DNA of 33,067 bases from Gammaproteobacteria bacterium (GCA_028293765.1 JAQGOG010000154.1:1-33067); one strand, 5' to 3'; positions 7,854 through 16,772 are shown, counted from the stretch's first letter. Program-made: numbers and translations. The notes: generated by a model not told the origin, from the letters alone.

Positions 7854-8885
7854 ATGAGATTCTCTATTGCAGCATTGGGTGTCGCAGTGGCGACGTTGTT
7901 GTCGGCCGCTCCGTCGTTCGCGGATTCCGCCACAGCCAACGCGCCGCTGCGCCTGATCCGTACGGTTGAGCTGCCGGCGATCGACGGGGATTTCGATCAC
8001 TTCGGGGTCGATCTGAAGGGCAACCGCCTGTTCCTCGCCGCGGAGGAGCATCACAGTGTCGAGTTGTTCGACCTGCAATCCGGTAAGCCAATCCGCAGTA
8101 TCGCCGGCTTCGACACGCCGCACAGCATGGTTTTGCTGCCGGACCACAATCAGATCTACGTCATCGACGGTGGCGACGGCGGGGCCGCCAGGATCCTGGA
8201 TGCCACGACTTATAAAATCGGCAATTCGGTCAAGCTCACCGAAGACGCGGATGCGATGTCCTACGATGCCGCCAAGCACCTCCTGTATGTCACCAACGGC
8301 GGCAAGGAGGCGCACAACGATTTCTCGATGGTGACGGTGATCGATACCGAGAAGGGCGCGCGCGTCAGTGATTTCCGCCTGCCGTCGGCGAATCTGGAGG
8401 CGATCACGCTGGAGAAGAACGGTCCGTTGATGTACGTCAATGCCCGCGACAAGAACCAGATCGCCGTCTTCGACCGGGCCGCCGGCAAGGTCAAGACGAT
8501 GTGGCAGTTGAAGCTCATTCAGCACAACACGCCGTTGATTCTGGACGAGGCGGATCACCGCCTGCTGGTGGCCGGCCGTAAACCAGGACGCTTCGGCGTC
8601 ATCGACAGCGATTCCGGCAAGGAGTTGTTGGCACTTCCGGCCGGTGACGACGTCGACGATATGGCCTACGACCCCGCCACGAAGCGGATTTATCTCGCGT
8701 GCGGCGAAGGCTTCATCGATGTGTTTCACCAGACGGATGCCGATCATTACGAGGAGCTCGGCCGGGTGAAGACGCTTCCCGGGACGAAGACCGGCGTGTT
8801 GGTGCCGCAGTTGCAGCGCTATTACGCGGTCGCCGCGCGCAAGGGCAAAGTTCCGGCGACGCTGTTCATCTTTCAGGTACTGTAA
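7854..8885 (+). CDS. Exported YncE-like beta-propeller protein (second copy)
   Basis: A 343-residue secreted beta-propeller. The signal peptide (MRFSIAALGVAVATLL…, cleavage near SFA-DS at residue 23) is followed by repeated blades with motifs such as HSVELFDLQSGK, VTVIDTEKG, IAVFDRAAGK and FGVIDSDSGK. ATG 7854 is preferred over an upstream TTG because GGAG lies 9 bases before it and the signal peptide starts there. It is the same family as the protein at 889-1983 but clearly diverged. It begins 57 bases after the dctA-like gene and ends 60 bases before an MmgE/PrpD gene on the same strand. Function is unknown; a periplasmic location next to a TonB receptor suggests a role in substrate handling. 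Confidence 0.85.
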   Translation: MRFSIAALGVAVATLLSAAPSFADSATANAPLRLIRTVELPAIDGDFDHFGVDLKGNRLFLAAEEHHSVELFDLQSGKPIRSIAGFDTPHSMVLLPDHNQIYVIDGGDGGAARILDATTYKIGNSVKLTEDADAMSYDAAKHLLYVTNGGKEAHNDFSMVTVIDTEKGARVSDFRLPSANLEAITLEKNGPLMYVNARDKNQIAVFDRAAGKVKTMWQLKLIQHNTPLILDEADHRLLVAGRKPGRFGVIDSDSGKELLALPAGDDVDDMAYDPATKRIYLACGEGFIDVFHQTDADHYEELGRVKTLPGTKTGVLVPQLQRYYAVAARKGKVPATLFIFQVL

Positions 8886-8945
8886 CGGGCGACGTAGCGG
8901 CCGGTGCCGCTCGTTTGGCAACGAATTTTCGAGGGTTGGGGTCAT

Positions 8946-10460
8946 ATGTTACGACGCGATTTCGGAAAACTCTGTATCGGCACACTGGGTACCGCTGTCG
9001 TTGCCAAAGAGGCCATTGCGGCCGGCGCGCCCGAGGCGCAGGCCGGCGTGCCGGCCGCCGGGACGTTCCCCAATGTGCCCGGCCTGACTGCCTATGTCGC
9101 CGACTTCGTGGTAAACACGAGTTACGAAAATATTCCTCCACAGGTGATCGAGCTCGGCAAGAAGTCGATTCTGGACGGCTTCGGCCTGGCGCTTGCGGGC
9201 TCCAAGGCGGAAAGCGCCCCGATCTGCCTGCGTTATCTGGACACTCTGTCCACGAGCGGCGTGTCGACCGTGATCGGCACTGCACGCACGACCGCGCCGC
9301 AATTCGCAGCATTGGTCAATGGCATCTCGGTCCACGCGGACGACTTCGATGACACGCAGCTTGCCGCAGCGAAGGATCGTGTTTACGGCCTGTTGGTGCA
9401 TCCCACCGTGCCGGTGTTGCCGGCGGCGTTCGCGCTGGCCGAGCGCGGCGAATTCAGTGGCAGGGAATTCATGCTCGCGTATCACCTCGGGGTCGAAGTC
9501 GAGTGCAAGGTCGCCGAAGCAATTTCCCCGCGCCATTACGAGGACGGGTTTCATTCCACCGGGACCTGCGGACCGTTCGGATCGGCCGCGGCCTGCGCGA
9601 AACTGATGCGCTTCGACGTATCAAAAACGCGCACGGCGTTCGGAATCGCGGCGAGCGAATCGGCGGGATTGCGCGAAAACTTCGGCACGATGACCAAGCC
9701 GTTCCAGGCGGGACATGCGGCTGAGAGCGGTTTGATCGCGGCGCAGCTGGCCGATCTGGGTTGGACCGCGGCACAGAACATCCTGGAGGCACAACGTGGC
9801 TTCTTCCATGCGGCGGGCGGCTCCTACGATCCGGCGGCGATCATGCACAAACTCGGCGCCCCGTGGACGTTCGCGTCGCCGGGAGTTTCGCTGAAGCCGT
9901 ATCCGTCGGGTTCGCTGAGTCACCCGGCGATGACCGAAATGATGCGCCTGATCGAGCTGCACGACATCCGTCCGGGGCAGGTCAAGCAGGTCGAGGTCGG
10001 CGCCAATCACGACATGTATCAGGCGCTGTTGCGTCACGACCCGAAGAACGGCCTGGAAGCGAAATTCAGCATGGAATTTTGCATGGCCATCCTGCTGTTG
10101 GAGCGCAAAGGCGGGTTGCCGCAATTCACCGATGCGATCGTGCAGCGGCCGGACGTGCAGGCGATGATCGCCAGGATCAAGTATTACGTCGATCCGCAGG
10201 CCGAGGCGGCGGGATTCGACAAGATGACGTCGCTGCTCAAAATCACGCTGAACGACGGCAAGGTGATCACCGGGCGGGCGATTTACGGCAAGGGCAGTCC
10301 CGCCGATCCAATGACATACGAAGAGGCGGCCGCGAAGTTTCGCGGTTGCGCCGAGTACGCCAACTGGCCGAAGTCGAAGACCGAGGCCTTGATCGGACTC
10401 GTTGCCGCGCTGGAGACTGTGACCGACATGAGGAAGTTTACGCCGCTGCTGCGCACCTGA
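8946..10460 (+). CDS. MmgE/PrpD-family protein with a twin-arginine-like signal
   Basis: A 504-residue member of the MmgE/PrpD family, which contains 2-methylcitrate dehydratase (PrpD), cis-aconitate decarboxylase and iminodisuccinate epimerase. Family motifs include HADDFDD near residue 135, the NFGTMTKPFQAGHAAESG block and SLKPYPSG. Unlike cytoplasmic relatives it starts with a Tat-like leader (LRRDFGKLCIGTLG) and an Ala-rich stretch before the enzyme domain, so it may be exported folded. ATG 8946 is chosen because GAGGG lies 10 bases upstream and the leader starts there; a GTG at 8904 is open but weaker. It lies between an exported beta-propeller gene and a TonB receptor gene. The precise reaction cannot be assigned; a tricarboxylate or related hydroxy acid is likely. 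Confidence 0.85.
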   Translation: MLRRDFGKLCIGTLGTAVVAKEAIAAGAPEAQAGVPAAGTFPNVPGLTAYVADFVVNTSYENIPPQVIELGKKSILDGFGLALAGSKAESAPICLRYLDTLSTSGVSTVIGTARTTAPQFAALVNGISVHADDFDDTQLAAAKDRVYGLLVHPTVPVLPAAFALAERGEFSGREFMLAYHLGVEVECKVAEAISPRHYEDGFHSTGTCGPFGSAAACAKLMRFDVSKTRTAFGIAASESAGLRENFGTMTKPFQAGHAAESGLIAAQLADLGWTAAQNILEAQRGFFHAAGGSYDPAAIMHKLGAPWTFASPGVSLKPYPSGSLSHPAMTEMMRLIELHDIRPGQVKQVEVGANHDMYQALLRHDPKNGLEAKFSMEFCMAILLLERKGGLPQFTDAIVQRPDVQAMIARIKYYVDPQAEAAGFDKMTSLLKITLNDGKVITGRAIYGKGSPADPMTYEEAAAKFRGCAEYANWPKSKTEALIGLVAALETVTDMRKFTPLLRT

Positions 10461-10474
10461 GTGTGACGAAGCAG

Positions 10475-10498
10475 GTCGGAATGGGCGTTTTTTCCGAC
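10475..10498 (+). other. Short inverted repeat between the MmgE/PrpD and TonB receptor genes
   Basis: GTCGGAA and TTCCGAC form a 7-bp stem around a 10-base loop that contains a T run. It could reduce read-through into the receptor gene or be incidental; no T tract follows the stem. Confidence 0.35.
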
Positions 10499-10551
10499 GT
10501 ACAGCGCTGGGGTGAGTGAGTCCGACCAGAAAGACTTTCGACCTACAAATT

Positions 10552-10558
10552 GGGGGGG
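10552..10558 (+). promoter_or_regulatory. Seven-G tract at the ribosome-binding position
   Basis: A run of seven G ends 7 bases before the ATG at 10566, where the Shine-Dalgarno sequence should be. A run of eight G occupies the same position before the second receptor gene (18580-18587). Confidence 0.7.
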
Positions 10559-10565
10559 TAGCGAC

Positions 10566-13500
10566 ATGGTCAGATCGATTGATGAAGAACTATTGAGGCC
10601 GCGTTCGGCGCCGGGCAGTCGTCCAGCACGCCGCTCGGTTGCCGGGCTGTGTGGGGCACTCGTCGTGCTCAGCGTCTCCTCCCCCGTCGTTTGGGGCGAC
10701 CCGCCAGCAGCGACAGGCGCCGCGGGCGGCCCGCCCGCAACGGGCGTCACTCGCGCCCCAGGCGATGCCGCTGCTGGCGGCGAAGAGAAGGGCGAGGAGA
10801 AGTTGGAAGAGCTCGTCATCGTCGGCTCGCGCTTTGTTACCGCAAAGACCAGCACTGTGAGCCCTGTCGTCACGGTGGACGCCAGCGAATTCAGCCACCA
10901 GGGCACAGCGCGCGCCGAGGATCTGCTGAACAGCTTGCCGCAGCTGAATGCCGGACTCACGGAGTCTGCGAACGGCGCAGGCGTCGCGCCGATCACGGGC
11001 ACTGCCACGGCCGACTTGCGCGGCATTGGCTCGTTCAACACGCTGGTATTGATGAATGGTCGCCGCCTGCAGCCCGGCGATTCGATCAATCCATCGCCCG
11101 ATCTGAACGCGATTCCGACCGCGTTGGTGAAGCGAGTCGAAGTACTGACCGGTGGCGCGTCTTCGATCTACGGCTCGGACGCGATCTCCGGCGTCGTCAA
11201 CTTCGTCATCGATTCTTATTATACCGGTGCCAAGCTGGAGACGGAGTACGGACTAAACCGTGCCAGCAACAACAATCGATTCGCTCAAGACATCGAGCGT
11301 GCCAACGGCGTCAACCCCCGGAGTGGCGCCACGTTCGACGGCCATAATCTCAACTTGAGCGGCGTGTTCGGCAAGGACTTGTTCGACGGCGACGGCCATG
11401 TGGTCGCCTATGCCGGATACCGTCGCACCCCGGCCATCTTCGCATCGAGCCGCGATTTCAGCGCGTGCACACTGACGGAAACCGCGACCTCGTACCGGTG
11501 CCAATTGGACGGGACGACTCCCGCCGGACAGTTCGTGCCTGACGGGGGTAACGGGAACCCGTTGACGCTGGATTCGGCGACGGGGAACAGCTTCCGTCCG
11601 TTCGATATCGCGCAGGATGGCTACAATCCGGCGCCGTTCCAGACATTGGCGCGTCCGGACACGCGCTACAATGCCGGATTCTTCGGACACTATAAAATCA
11701 GGCCCACTACGGATGCGTATGTCGAAGCGACGTTTTCCGACGATCGCACCAGCGTGATGTACGAGCCGCCGGGAACGACGGCGACCGGCGCCGGTTTGAA
11801 TACCTACGGCATAAACTGCAACAACCCGCTGCTGTCAGCGTCCGAAATCGACTCGCTGTGCACACAGTATGGACTCGGGGCAACCGATACCGCGCAGGTG
11901 CAAATCGGCAGGCGCAACATAGAGGGCGGCTTCCGCGAGGATGTATTCCGCCATCGCACTTATCGCCTGCTGCTCGGATTGAAAGGCGACCTGAACAGTG
12001 CGTGGACCTACGACATAAACGGTCAATGGGGAAACACCGACTCGCACGAGCGCGTGTCAAACGACATCTCGAACACACGGCTGACAAACGCGCTCAACGT
12101 GGTCAATGTCAACGGTGCGCCGACGTGTCAATCCGTCGTCGACGGATCCGATCCGAGCTGCGTGCCCTACAACATCTTCACGGCCGGCGCGGTGACGCAG
12201 GGGGCGCTGAACTATATCCGTGCAGATGGTGGTCAGGACGGCTATGCGCGTCAGTACGACTTTAGCGGCCAAGTCGTCGGCGACCTCGGCAAATACGGCT
12301 TCAAGAGTCCGTATACCGATGACGGAATCGGCCTCTCGGCGGGAGTTGAATTTCGCTCCCAGAGCATCAGCAATCAGCCGAACGCGGCTTACCTGACCGG
12401 CGACCTGCTGCAGACCGGCGGCGCGCGGCAGACGCTCGGCACGTACCGTGTCAGCGAGGTGTTTGCGGAAATGCGGGTACCGCTGATCGAGGAGCGCCCG
12501 TTCGCGAAGTCGCTGACGTTGAGCCTGAGCGATCGGCTCGCGAAGTACACGCCGCAGGGCATGGCCAATGCGTACAATTTCGGCCTCGAGTGGGCGCCGG
12601 ATGAGGTGATCCGCCTGCGCGGCTCGCTGAGCCGGGCGGTGCGGGCGCCGAACGGGCACGAATTATTCCTCTCTCAGATCGTGCAGCAGTTCGGCTTCTC
12701 CGATCCCTGCGCGAACGATCCAACGACGGGCATTCCGGTCGCAACGCAGGCGCAGTGCGCGCGCACCGGCGTGACGGCCGCGCAGTACGGCAAGATCGCT
12801 GCCGCCACGGGCACGAATGTGTTGACCGGCGGCAATCCGAATCTCAAGCCGCAGATCGCGGACACCGTGACGGCAGGGATCGTGCTGACGCCGCGCAGCC
12901 TGGCGCGTACTCTATTGATCAGCGTCGATTATTGGCGCATCAGGATCAATAAATACATTGGCTCGCTGCCCGCCAATGCGACCCTGAATAACTGCCTCGA
13001 CGGCAACACGTTCTATTGCCCGTTGATACAGCGCGACGCTAACGGTTCGCTGTCGGTCGGTACCGGCGATGCGGCGGGGCGCATCATCGCCACGGGTTTG
13101 AATACCGGCTCCTATGAGGAGAGCGGTGTCGATATCGACGGAAACTATGTCCTGAACCTCGCGAGTGCCGGATCCCTCTCTTTTGCATTCGCTGGCAGCG
13201 TCGCGCTCGACAATGTGATCACGACCGTTCCGGGGTTGCCGGCAGTCGATTGCACGGGCTATTACGGCGCAACCTGCACCGGCGAGGGACCGACGTCGCC
13301 GATTCCGACGTGGCGGCACAAGCTGCGCACCACGTGGCAACTGCCGAACGGCTTCGAGGCATCGCTGAACTGGCGCCATATCGGTCATTTGAAATCCGAA
13401 CAGCTCAGCCCGAACCCGCAGTTGGCGACCGGGACCGCCTATCCGATCGACGCCACGGTTCCGGCCTATGACTACTTCGATCTGGACGTGGGCTTCGATC

Positions 13501-13667
13501 TGGGCTCGCATGTCAGCGTCCGGCTCGGGGTCGACAACCTGCTGGACAAGCAGCCGCCGCTAGTGGGCTTTAACCTGAATCCGTTGCTGGTCAACGGCAA
13601 CATGCTGGCGTCGATGTACGATACCTACGGCCGCTATCTGTTCGTCGGCCTGACCGCGAAATACTGA
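10566..13667 (+). CDS. TonB-dependent outer-membrane receptor (no signalling domain)
   Basis: A 1033-residue outer-membrane transporter. A long basic N-terminus leads to a hydrophobic signal core (about 25-43), then a Pro/Ala/Gly-rich stretch and a TonB box-like EELVIVGSRF (81-90). The plug domain shows DLRGIGSFNTLVLMNGRR and VEVLTGGASSIYGSDAISGV; the 22-strand barrel follows and ends in GLTAKY with a terminal aromatic residue. There is no N-terminal STN domain, so this is a transporter rather than a transducer. ATG 10566 is preferred to a GTG at 10512 because of the G-rich site and signal peptide. Gene order (beta-propeller, MmgE/PrpD, receptor, all on one strand) suggests one operon for an unknown substrate. 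The family is certain; the substrate is not. Confidence 0.93.
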   Translation: MVRSIDEELLRPRSAPGSRPARRSVAGLCGALVVLSVSSPVVWGDPPAATGAAGGPPATGVTRAPGDAAAGGEEKGEEKLEELVIVGSRFVTAKTSTVSPVVTVDASEFSHQGTARAEDLLNSLPQLNAGLTESANGAGVAPITGTATADLRGIGSFNTLVLMNGRRLQPGDSINPSPDLNAIPTALVKRVEVLTGGASSIYGSDAISGVVNFVIDSYYTGAKLETEYGLNRASNNNRFAQDIERANGVNPRSGATFDGHNLNLSGVFGKDLFDGDGHVVAYAGYRRTPAIFASSRDFSACTLTETATSYRCQLDGTTPAGQFVPDGGNGNPLTLDSATGNSFRPFDIAQDGYNPAPFQTLARPDTRYNAGFFGHYKIRPTTDAYVEATFSDDRTSVMYEPPGTTATGAGLNTYGINCNNPLLSASEIDSLCTQYGLGATDTAQVQIGRRNIEGGFREDVFRHRTYRLLLGLKGDLNSAWTYDINGQWGNTDSHERVSNDISNTRLTNALNVVNVNGAPTCQSVVDGSDPSCVPYNIFTAGAVTQGALNYIRADGGQDGYARQYDFSGQVVGDLGKYGFKSPYTDDGIGLSAGVEFRSQSISNQPNAAYLTGDLLQTGGARQTLGTYRVSEVFAEMRVPLIEERPFAKSLTLSLSDRLAKYTPQGMANAYNFGLEWAPDEVIRLRGSLSRAVRAPNGHELFLSQIVQQFGFSDPCANDPTTGIPVATQAQCARTGVTAAQYGKIAAATGTNVLTGGNPNLKPQIADTVTAGIVLTPRSLARTLLISVDYWRIRINKYIGSLPANATLNNCLDGNTFYCPLIQRDANGSLSVGTGDAAGRIIATGLNTGSYEESGVDIDGNYVLNLASAGSLSFAFAGSVALDNVITTVPGLPAVDCTGYYGATCTGEGPTSPIPTWRHKLRTTWQLPNGFEASLNWRHIGHLKSEQLSPNPQLATGTAYPIDATVPAYDYFDLDVGFDLGSHVSVRLGVDNLLDKQPPLVGFNLNPLLVNGNMLASMYDTYGRYLFVGLTAKY

Positions 13668-13735
13668 CACCGATAACGCGATTCGCGGTTGGCGAAGGCG
13701 TTCGGGAAGAGGGTATCCAGGCAGCTGCTGCAGCG

Positions 13736-13759
13736 CGCGGTGCACTTCGATGCACCGCG
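13736..13759 (+). terminator. Strong hairpin downstream of the TonB receptor gene
   Basis: CGCGGTGCA and TGCACCGCG form a perfect 9-bp stem around CTTCGA, about 70 bases after the receptor stop codon. An outer GGCAGC/GCTGCC pair (13720-13725, 13762-13767) can extend it. No immediate T tract follows, so it is a terminator or 3'-end stabiliser by position only. It lies between convergent genes. Confidence 0.55.
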
Positions 13760-13914
13760 TGGCTGCCGCGGTCGCAGGTCGTGACTTCCGCTTTGTTGTT
13801 CAGGTTTTCGATGACGACCCAGACGGTTCGCGCAATTGACTGTTCGACCGCCGTGCCGGCTTATTGCGGAGCACAGGAAGGAGCCATGGCTGCGGTCGTC
13901 CTTTGCATGCGGGT

Positions 13915-15264
13915 TCAGAGTTGAGCAGGGTCGGAGGTGGTGGCGCGCATTTGCGCCATTGCGGGGCGCGGGGCCGCTGCCCCAGGTCGAGCCGAAACCC
14001 GGCCCGCCATCACGATTGCGGCCAGCGCCACTACCGCGGCAAAGGACATCCAGGCGCCCGGCATTGCGCCGTTGCCGGTCTCGTGAATAAGGGCGGTACA
14101 GATGGCGGGGGTCATGCCTCCCACTATGGTCGCAAGGCTATAGGCCATTGAGAATCCGGAAGTGCGCACATCCTCCGGCATGATTTCGGTAAGGTAGACG
14201 ACCAACGCGCCGTTATAGAAGCCGTAGATAAGGCTCAACCAAAGCTCGGCGATGACCAGGTGTCCGACCGACGGACTGTTGATGAGCCAAGACAGGACAG
14301 GATAGGCCGTTAGGATCGCCGCGATGGTGCCGCCGAGGAGTAACGGGCGTCGACCGATACGATCGGAAATCGCGCCACTGACTGGCAGCCAAAACAGGTT
14401 GGAAAAGCCGACGCACAGGGTGCCCACAAGGGCTTCGGTATCCGAAAGATGCAGAACCTTCTTGCCGAAAGTCGGCGTGTAGACGGCGATAAGATAGAAT
14501 GTAACCGTCGTCATGAGGACCATCATCATCCCCAGCACCACGATGCGCCAATTGTCGGTCATGGATTTGAAGATTTGCGCGATCGAGAGATGATGACGGC
14601 GTGCGCGGAATACCGCCGTCTCCTCGAGCGACCGACGCAGGATGAAAACGAGCGGAATGATCGCGCAACCGATCAGCAGCGGCACGCGCCAGCCCCAGGC
14701 CTGCATGCTCTGGGCGGGAAGAAGCTGGTTCAGAACGATACCGAGCAGGGCCGCGAAAATGACCGCCACCTGCTGACTTCCCGACTGCCACGACACGTAG
14801 AAACCCTTATTTCCCGGTGTCGCGATTTCTGACAGGTAAACTGAGACACCGCCGAGCTCGGCCCCTGCGGAAAAGCCCTGAATGAGGCGGCTAAACAGAA
14901 TCAGGAGCGGAGCCGCCAAGCCGATCGACGCGTAACCCGGAACGATCGCGATGCCCAGGGTCCCGACGGACATCAACGCGAGGGTGAGAATGAGGCCGGC
15001 GCGCCGGCCCCGCCGGTCGATATACGCGCCGAGAAAAAGCGCGCCGAGGGGGCGCATCAGAAACCCCGCGCCGAATGTCATGAGCACCGAAATGAGCTGG
15101 ATGAAGTCTTTGTCCGGTGATCCGCCACCAGGAAAGAACGTCTGCCCGATCGACGCCGCATAATATCCGAAGATCGTAAAGTCATACATTTCCAGGAAGT
15201 TACCGCTGGCAACGCGGACAACAGACCCGACAGCCGATGAACGCCGTGAATTATCCAATTCCAT
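13915..15264 (-). CDS. MFS metabolite:proton symporter, citrate/tricarballylate type (TcuC/CitA-like)
   Basis: A roughly 449-residue, 12-helix major facilitator of the metabolite:H+ symporter group. Signatures include SGNFLEMYDFTIFGYYA at the first helix, GAYIDRRGRR for the 2-3 loop, RLIQGFSAGAELGG in helix 4, and SDRIGRRPLLL in the second half. The ASGNFLEMYDF start and overall plan match the citrate and tricarballylate symporters (CitA, TcuC), so a tricarboxylate substrate is likely; related MHS transporters for other acids are possible. The start is uncertain: ATG 15264 has GGAA 6 bases upstream; ATG 15276 and TTG 15300 are also open. The gene lies directly downstream of the quinone-oxidoreductase gene, whose stop is 2 bases before that TTG, so they form an operon. 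Confidence 0.85.
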   Translation of the reverse strand: MELDNSRRSSAVGSVVRVASGNFLEMYDFTIFGYYAASIGQTFFPGGGSPDKDFIQLISVLMTFGAGFLMRPLGALFLGAYIDRRGRRAGLILTLALMSVGTLGIAIVPGYASIGLAAPLLILFSRLIQGFSAGAELGGVSVYLSEIATPGNKGFYVSWQSGSQQVAVIFAALLGIVLNQLLPAQSMQAWGWRVPLLIGCAIIPLVFILRRSLEETAVFRARRHHLSIAQIFKSMTDNWRIVVLGMMMVLMTTVTFYLIAVYTPTFGKKVLHLSDTEALVGTLCVGFSNLFWLPVSGAISDRIGRRPLLLGGTIAAILTAYPVLSWLINSPSVGHLVIAELWLSLIYGFYNGALVVYLTEIMPEDVRTSGFSMAYSLATIVGGMTPAICTALIHETGNGAMPGAWMSFAAVVALAAIVMAGRVSARPGAAAPRPAMAQMRATTSDPAQL

Positions 15265-15302
15265 TCCTGTTTCCATTTCGCAATGACTGTCGCGGGACAA
15301 GC

Positions 15303-16292
15303 TTACGCGATTTTGATCAGCGGCTTGCCGACCGCATTTCTGTTTTCAAGGTCTTGGTGGGCCTGCGCTACGTCATCGAGCGTGTAGCGGCCGGCAATCC
15401 CGATCGACAGCGTACCTTCGATCAAGGCCGTGAAGATGTCGGCTGCCCGGCGCCGGATCGTCTGCGCGTCCGTCAAATGATCTGCCAGACGTGGCCGTGT
15501 CAGAAAGAGCGAACCAGCCTCCCCGAGCTCGATCGGGTCGAGATCCTTGACGTTTCCACCTACGCTGCCGAAACTGACAATCAGCCCTTTCGTCCGGGTC
15601 GCCCGCATGCTGTCGCGCAGGGTGGGCTTGCCAATCGGGTCGAACACGACGTCGACCCCGCGGCCGCCGGTTAGCTCGCGTACCGTGTCAGCGAATCGGC
15701 CATTGTCGTAAAGGAATGCTGCCTGGGCGCCGCGATCGCGAGCCACCTGCGCTTTCGCCTCGGTGCTCGTCGTCGCGTAGACAGTTGCCCCCAGCTGGGC
15801 GCCAATCTGTACCAGCAACTGCCCGACGCCGCCTGATGCCGAATGCACGAGACAAGTGACACCCGGGCCGAACTTGCCGAGGTCGTAGGCCAGATAATGC
15901 GCCGTCAGGCCGTGAAACAGCGCCGCGGCGGCCAATTCGAGCGGCAGTTCCTCGGGCACGTGCACGACCCGCCAGGCGGCGACGATCGCGTAATCGGCGT
16001 AGCTGCCCCATGACAAGCAGTAGGCGACCTTGTCGCCCACACGGAAGTCATAAACTCCGCTTCCGACCGCCTCAACCGTACCGGCGCCCTCGATACCAAG
16101 AGTCGTTGGCATCGTTTGTGGATAGGTGCGAGACGCAGCGTATTTGCCCTGCCGCGTATGAATGTCCATGAAGTTGATGCCGGAATAGGCAAGCCGGATG
16201 AGCACCTCGCCAGAGCCCGGAGAGGGCACTGGCAACTCCCGGCGAATGATGACCTCGGGACCGCCGTAGTGGTCGATCTGAATGGCTCTCAC
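15303..16292 (-). CDS. Zinc-independent MDR oxidoreductase (NADPH:quinone reductase-like)
   Basis: A 329-residue medium-chain reductase of the quinone oxidoreductase group. The N-terminal domain has the YSGINFMDIHTRQGKY block typical of Qor proteins and lacks zinc-binding Cys/His clusters. The Rossmann motif HSASGGVGQLLVQIGAQLGA binds NADPH. These cytoplasmic enzymes reduce quinones or conjugated carbonyls. The GTG at 16292 is chosen because it starts VRAIQIDHYGGPEV, where the family begins, and gives normal length; the 32 extra residues of the longer frame look non-coding. It is the first gene of a two-gene operon with the tricarboxylate-type symporter. A metabolic link to that substrate is not evident. 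Confidence 0.88.
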   Translation of the reverse strand: MRAIQIDHYGGPEVIIRRELPVPSPGSGEVLIRLAYSGINFMDIHTRQGKYAASRTYPQTMPTTLGIEGAGTVEAVGSGVYDFRVGDKVAYCLSWGSYADYAIVAAWRVVHVPEELPLELAAAALFHGLTAHYLAYDLGKFGPGVTCLVHSASGGVGQLLVQIGAQLGATVYATTSTEAKAQVARDRGAQAAFLYDNGRFADTVRELTGGRGVDVVFDPIGKPTLRDSMRATRTKGLIVSFGSVGGNVKDLDPIELGEAGSLFLTRPRLADHLTDAQTIRRRAADIFTALIEGTLSIGIAGRYTLDDVAQAHQDLENRNAVGKPLIKIA

Positions 16293-16356
16293 GATTGGAA
16301 TTTCGTTGTGGCGTAACGTTGATCCATGGCGTCGAACAGCGGCTTGTCGACCACGG

Positions 16357-16563
16357 CTAACGTCCCGCGAAACTCGCGAGGAGCCCACTCGCTTGGTCCA
16401 GGCCCTCGTAGCAATCCACTATCTCGCACAAAGCGGCGAACCAATGGAAAGCCCGGCCGCAGACGATCACGTCAGCTGACCCATCGCCTAACGGCATGGG
16501 GGCAGCCGTGTCCGAGATTGCCGGCACACTGGGATGGCTTTCGATGAACCGCCCCGGCGGAGT
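16357..16563 (-). pseudogene. Remnant of a class I SAM-dependent methyltransferase gene
   Basis: The minus-strand frame from 16563 to a TAG at 16357-16359 encodes a 60-odd-residue piece without a start codon in the right place. It contains HPSVPAISDTAAPMPLGDG and SADVIVCGRAFHWF. This is the stretch around motifs III-IV of Methyltransf_11 proteins, where 'AE-x-LPL-x-D-x-S-x-D-x-V…AFHWF' is standard. The following segment (CEIVDCYEG) resembles a later part of the same family, so a deletion probably removed the sequence between. The SAM-binding N-terminus and the C-terminus are absent. An in-frame TGA lies at 16564-16566. I infer a decayed gene; the similarity is from recall of the motif, not from a search. 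Confidence 0.55.
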
Positions 16564-16614
16564 TCAAACGAAAGCTGTCAACGACAGATCCCGTAAGAGG
16601 CATTTCCTCCCCCC
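16472..16614 (-). other. G-rich leader followed by a 43-codon frame
   Basis: On the minus strand GGGGGGAGG (16614-16606) precedes an ATG at 16601-16603 by two bases; the frame ends at 16472 after 43 codons (MPLTGSVVDSF…). It overlaps the methyltransferase remnant in another frame, so at most one of the two is coding. It looks like an old gene start joined to unrelated sequence. The rest of 16293-16772 holds nothing I can name. Confidence 0.3.
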
Positions 16615-16772
16615 AATGTAGGTAAGACGCCGAAATCGGTGCAATCCTCCACTGTCGAAACAAAAATCGTCGGTGGTTGATTCTACTTTGCGGCCGACCG
16701 GTTGTGGTACCTGCTACCCTTCGATTTTCGCCTTGTCCGTGATACCGTGAACGCTCATTTGGTAGTCTTCAC

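Noticed and set aside
7104..8945. Minus-strand open frame of 613 codons
   Set aside because: It spans the antisense of the dctA-like and beta-propeller genes, has an Arg/His/Gln-rich shadow composition and no motif, while both sense frames carry clear family signatures.
13668..13914. Protein-like minus-strand stretch (…VWVVIENLNNKAEVTTC…) after the first TonB receptor
   Set aside because: Short, bounded by a stop with no start or ribosome site, and overlapped by a strong hairpin; no family recognised.
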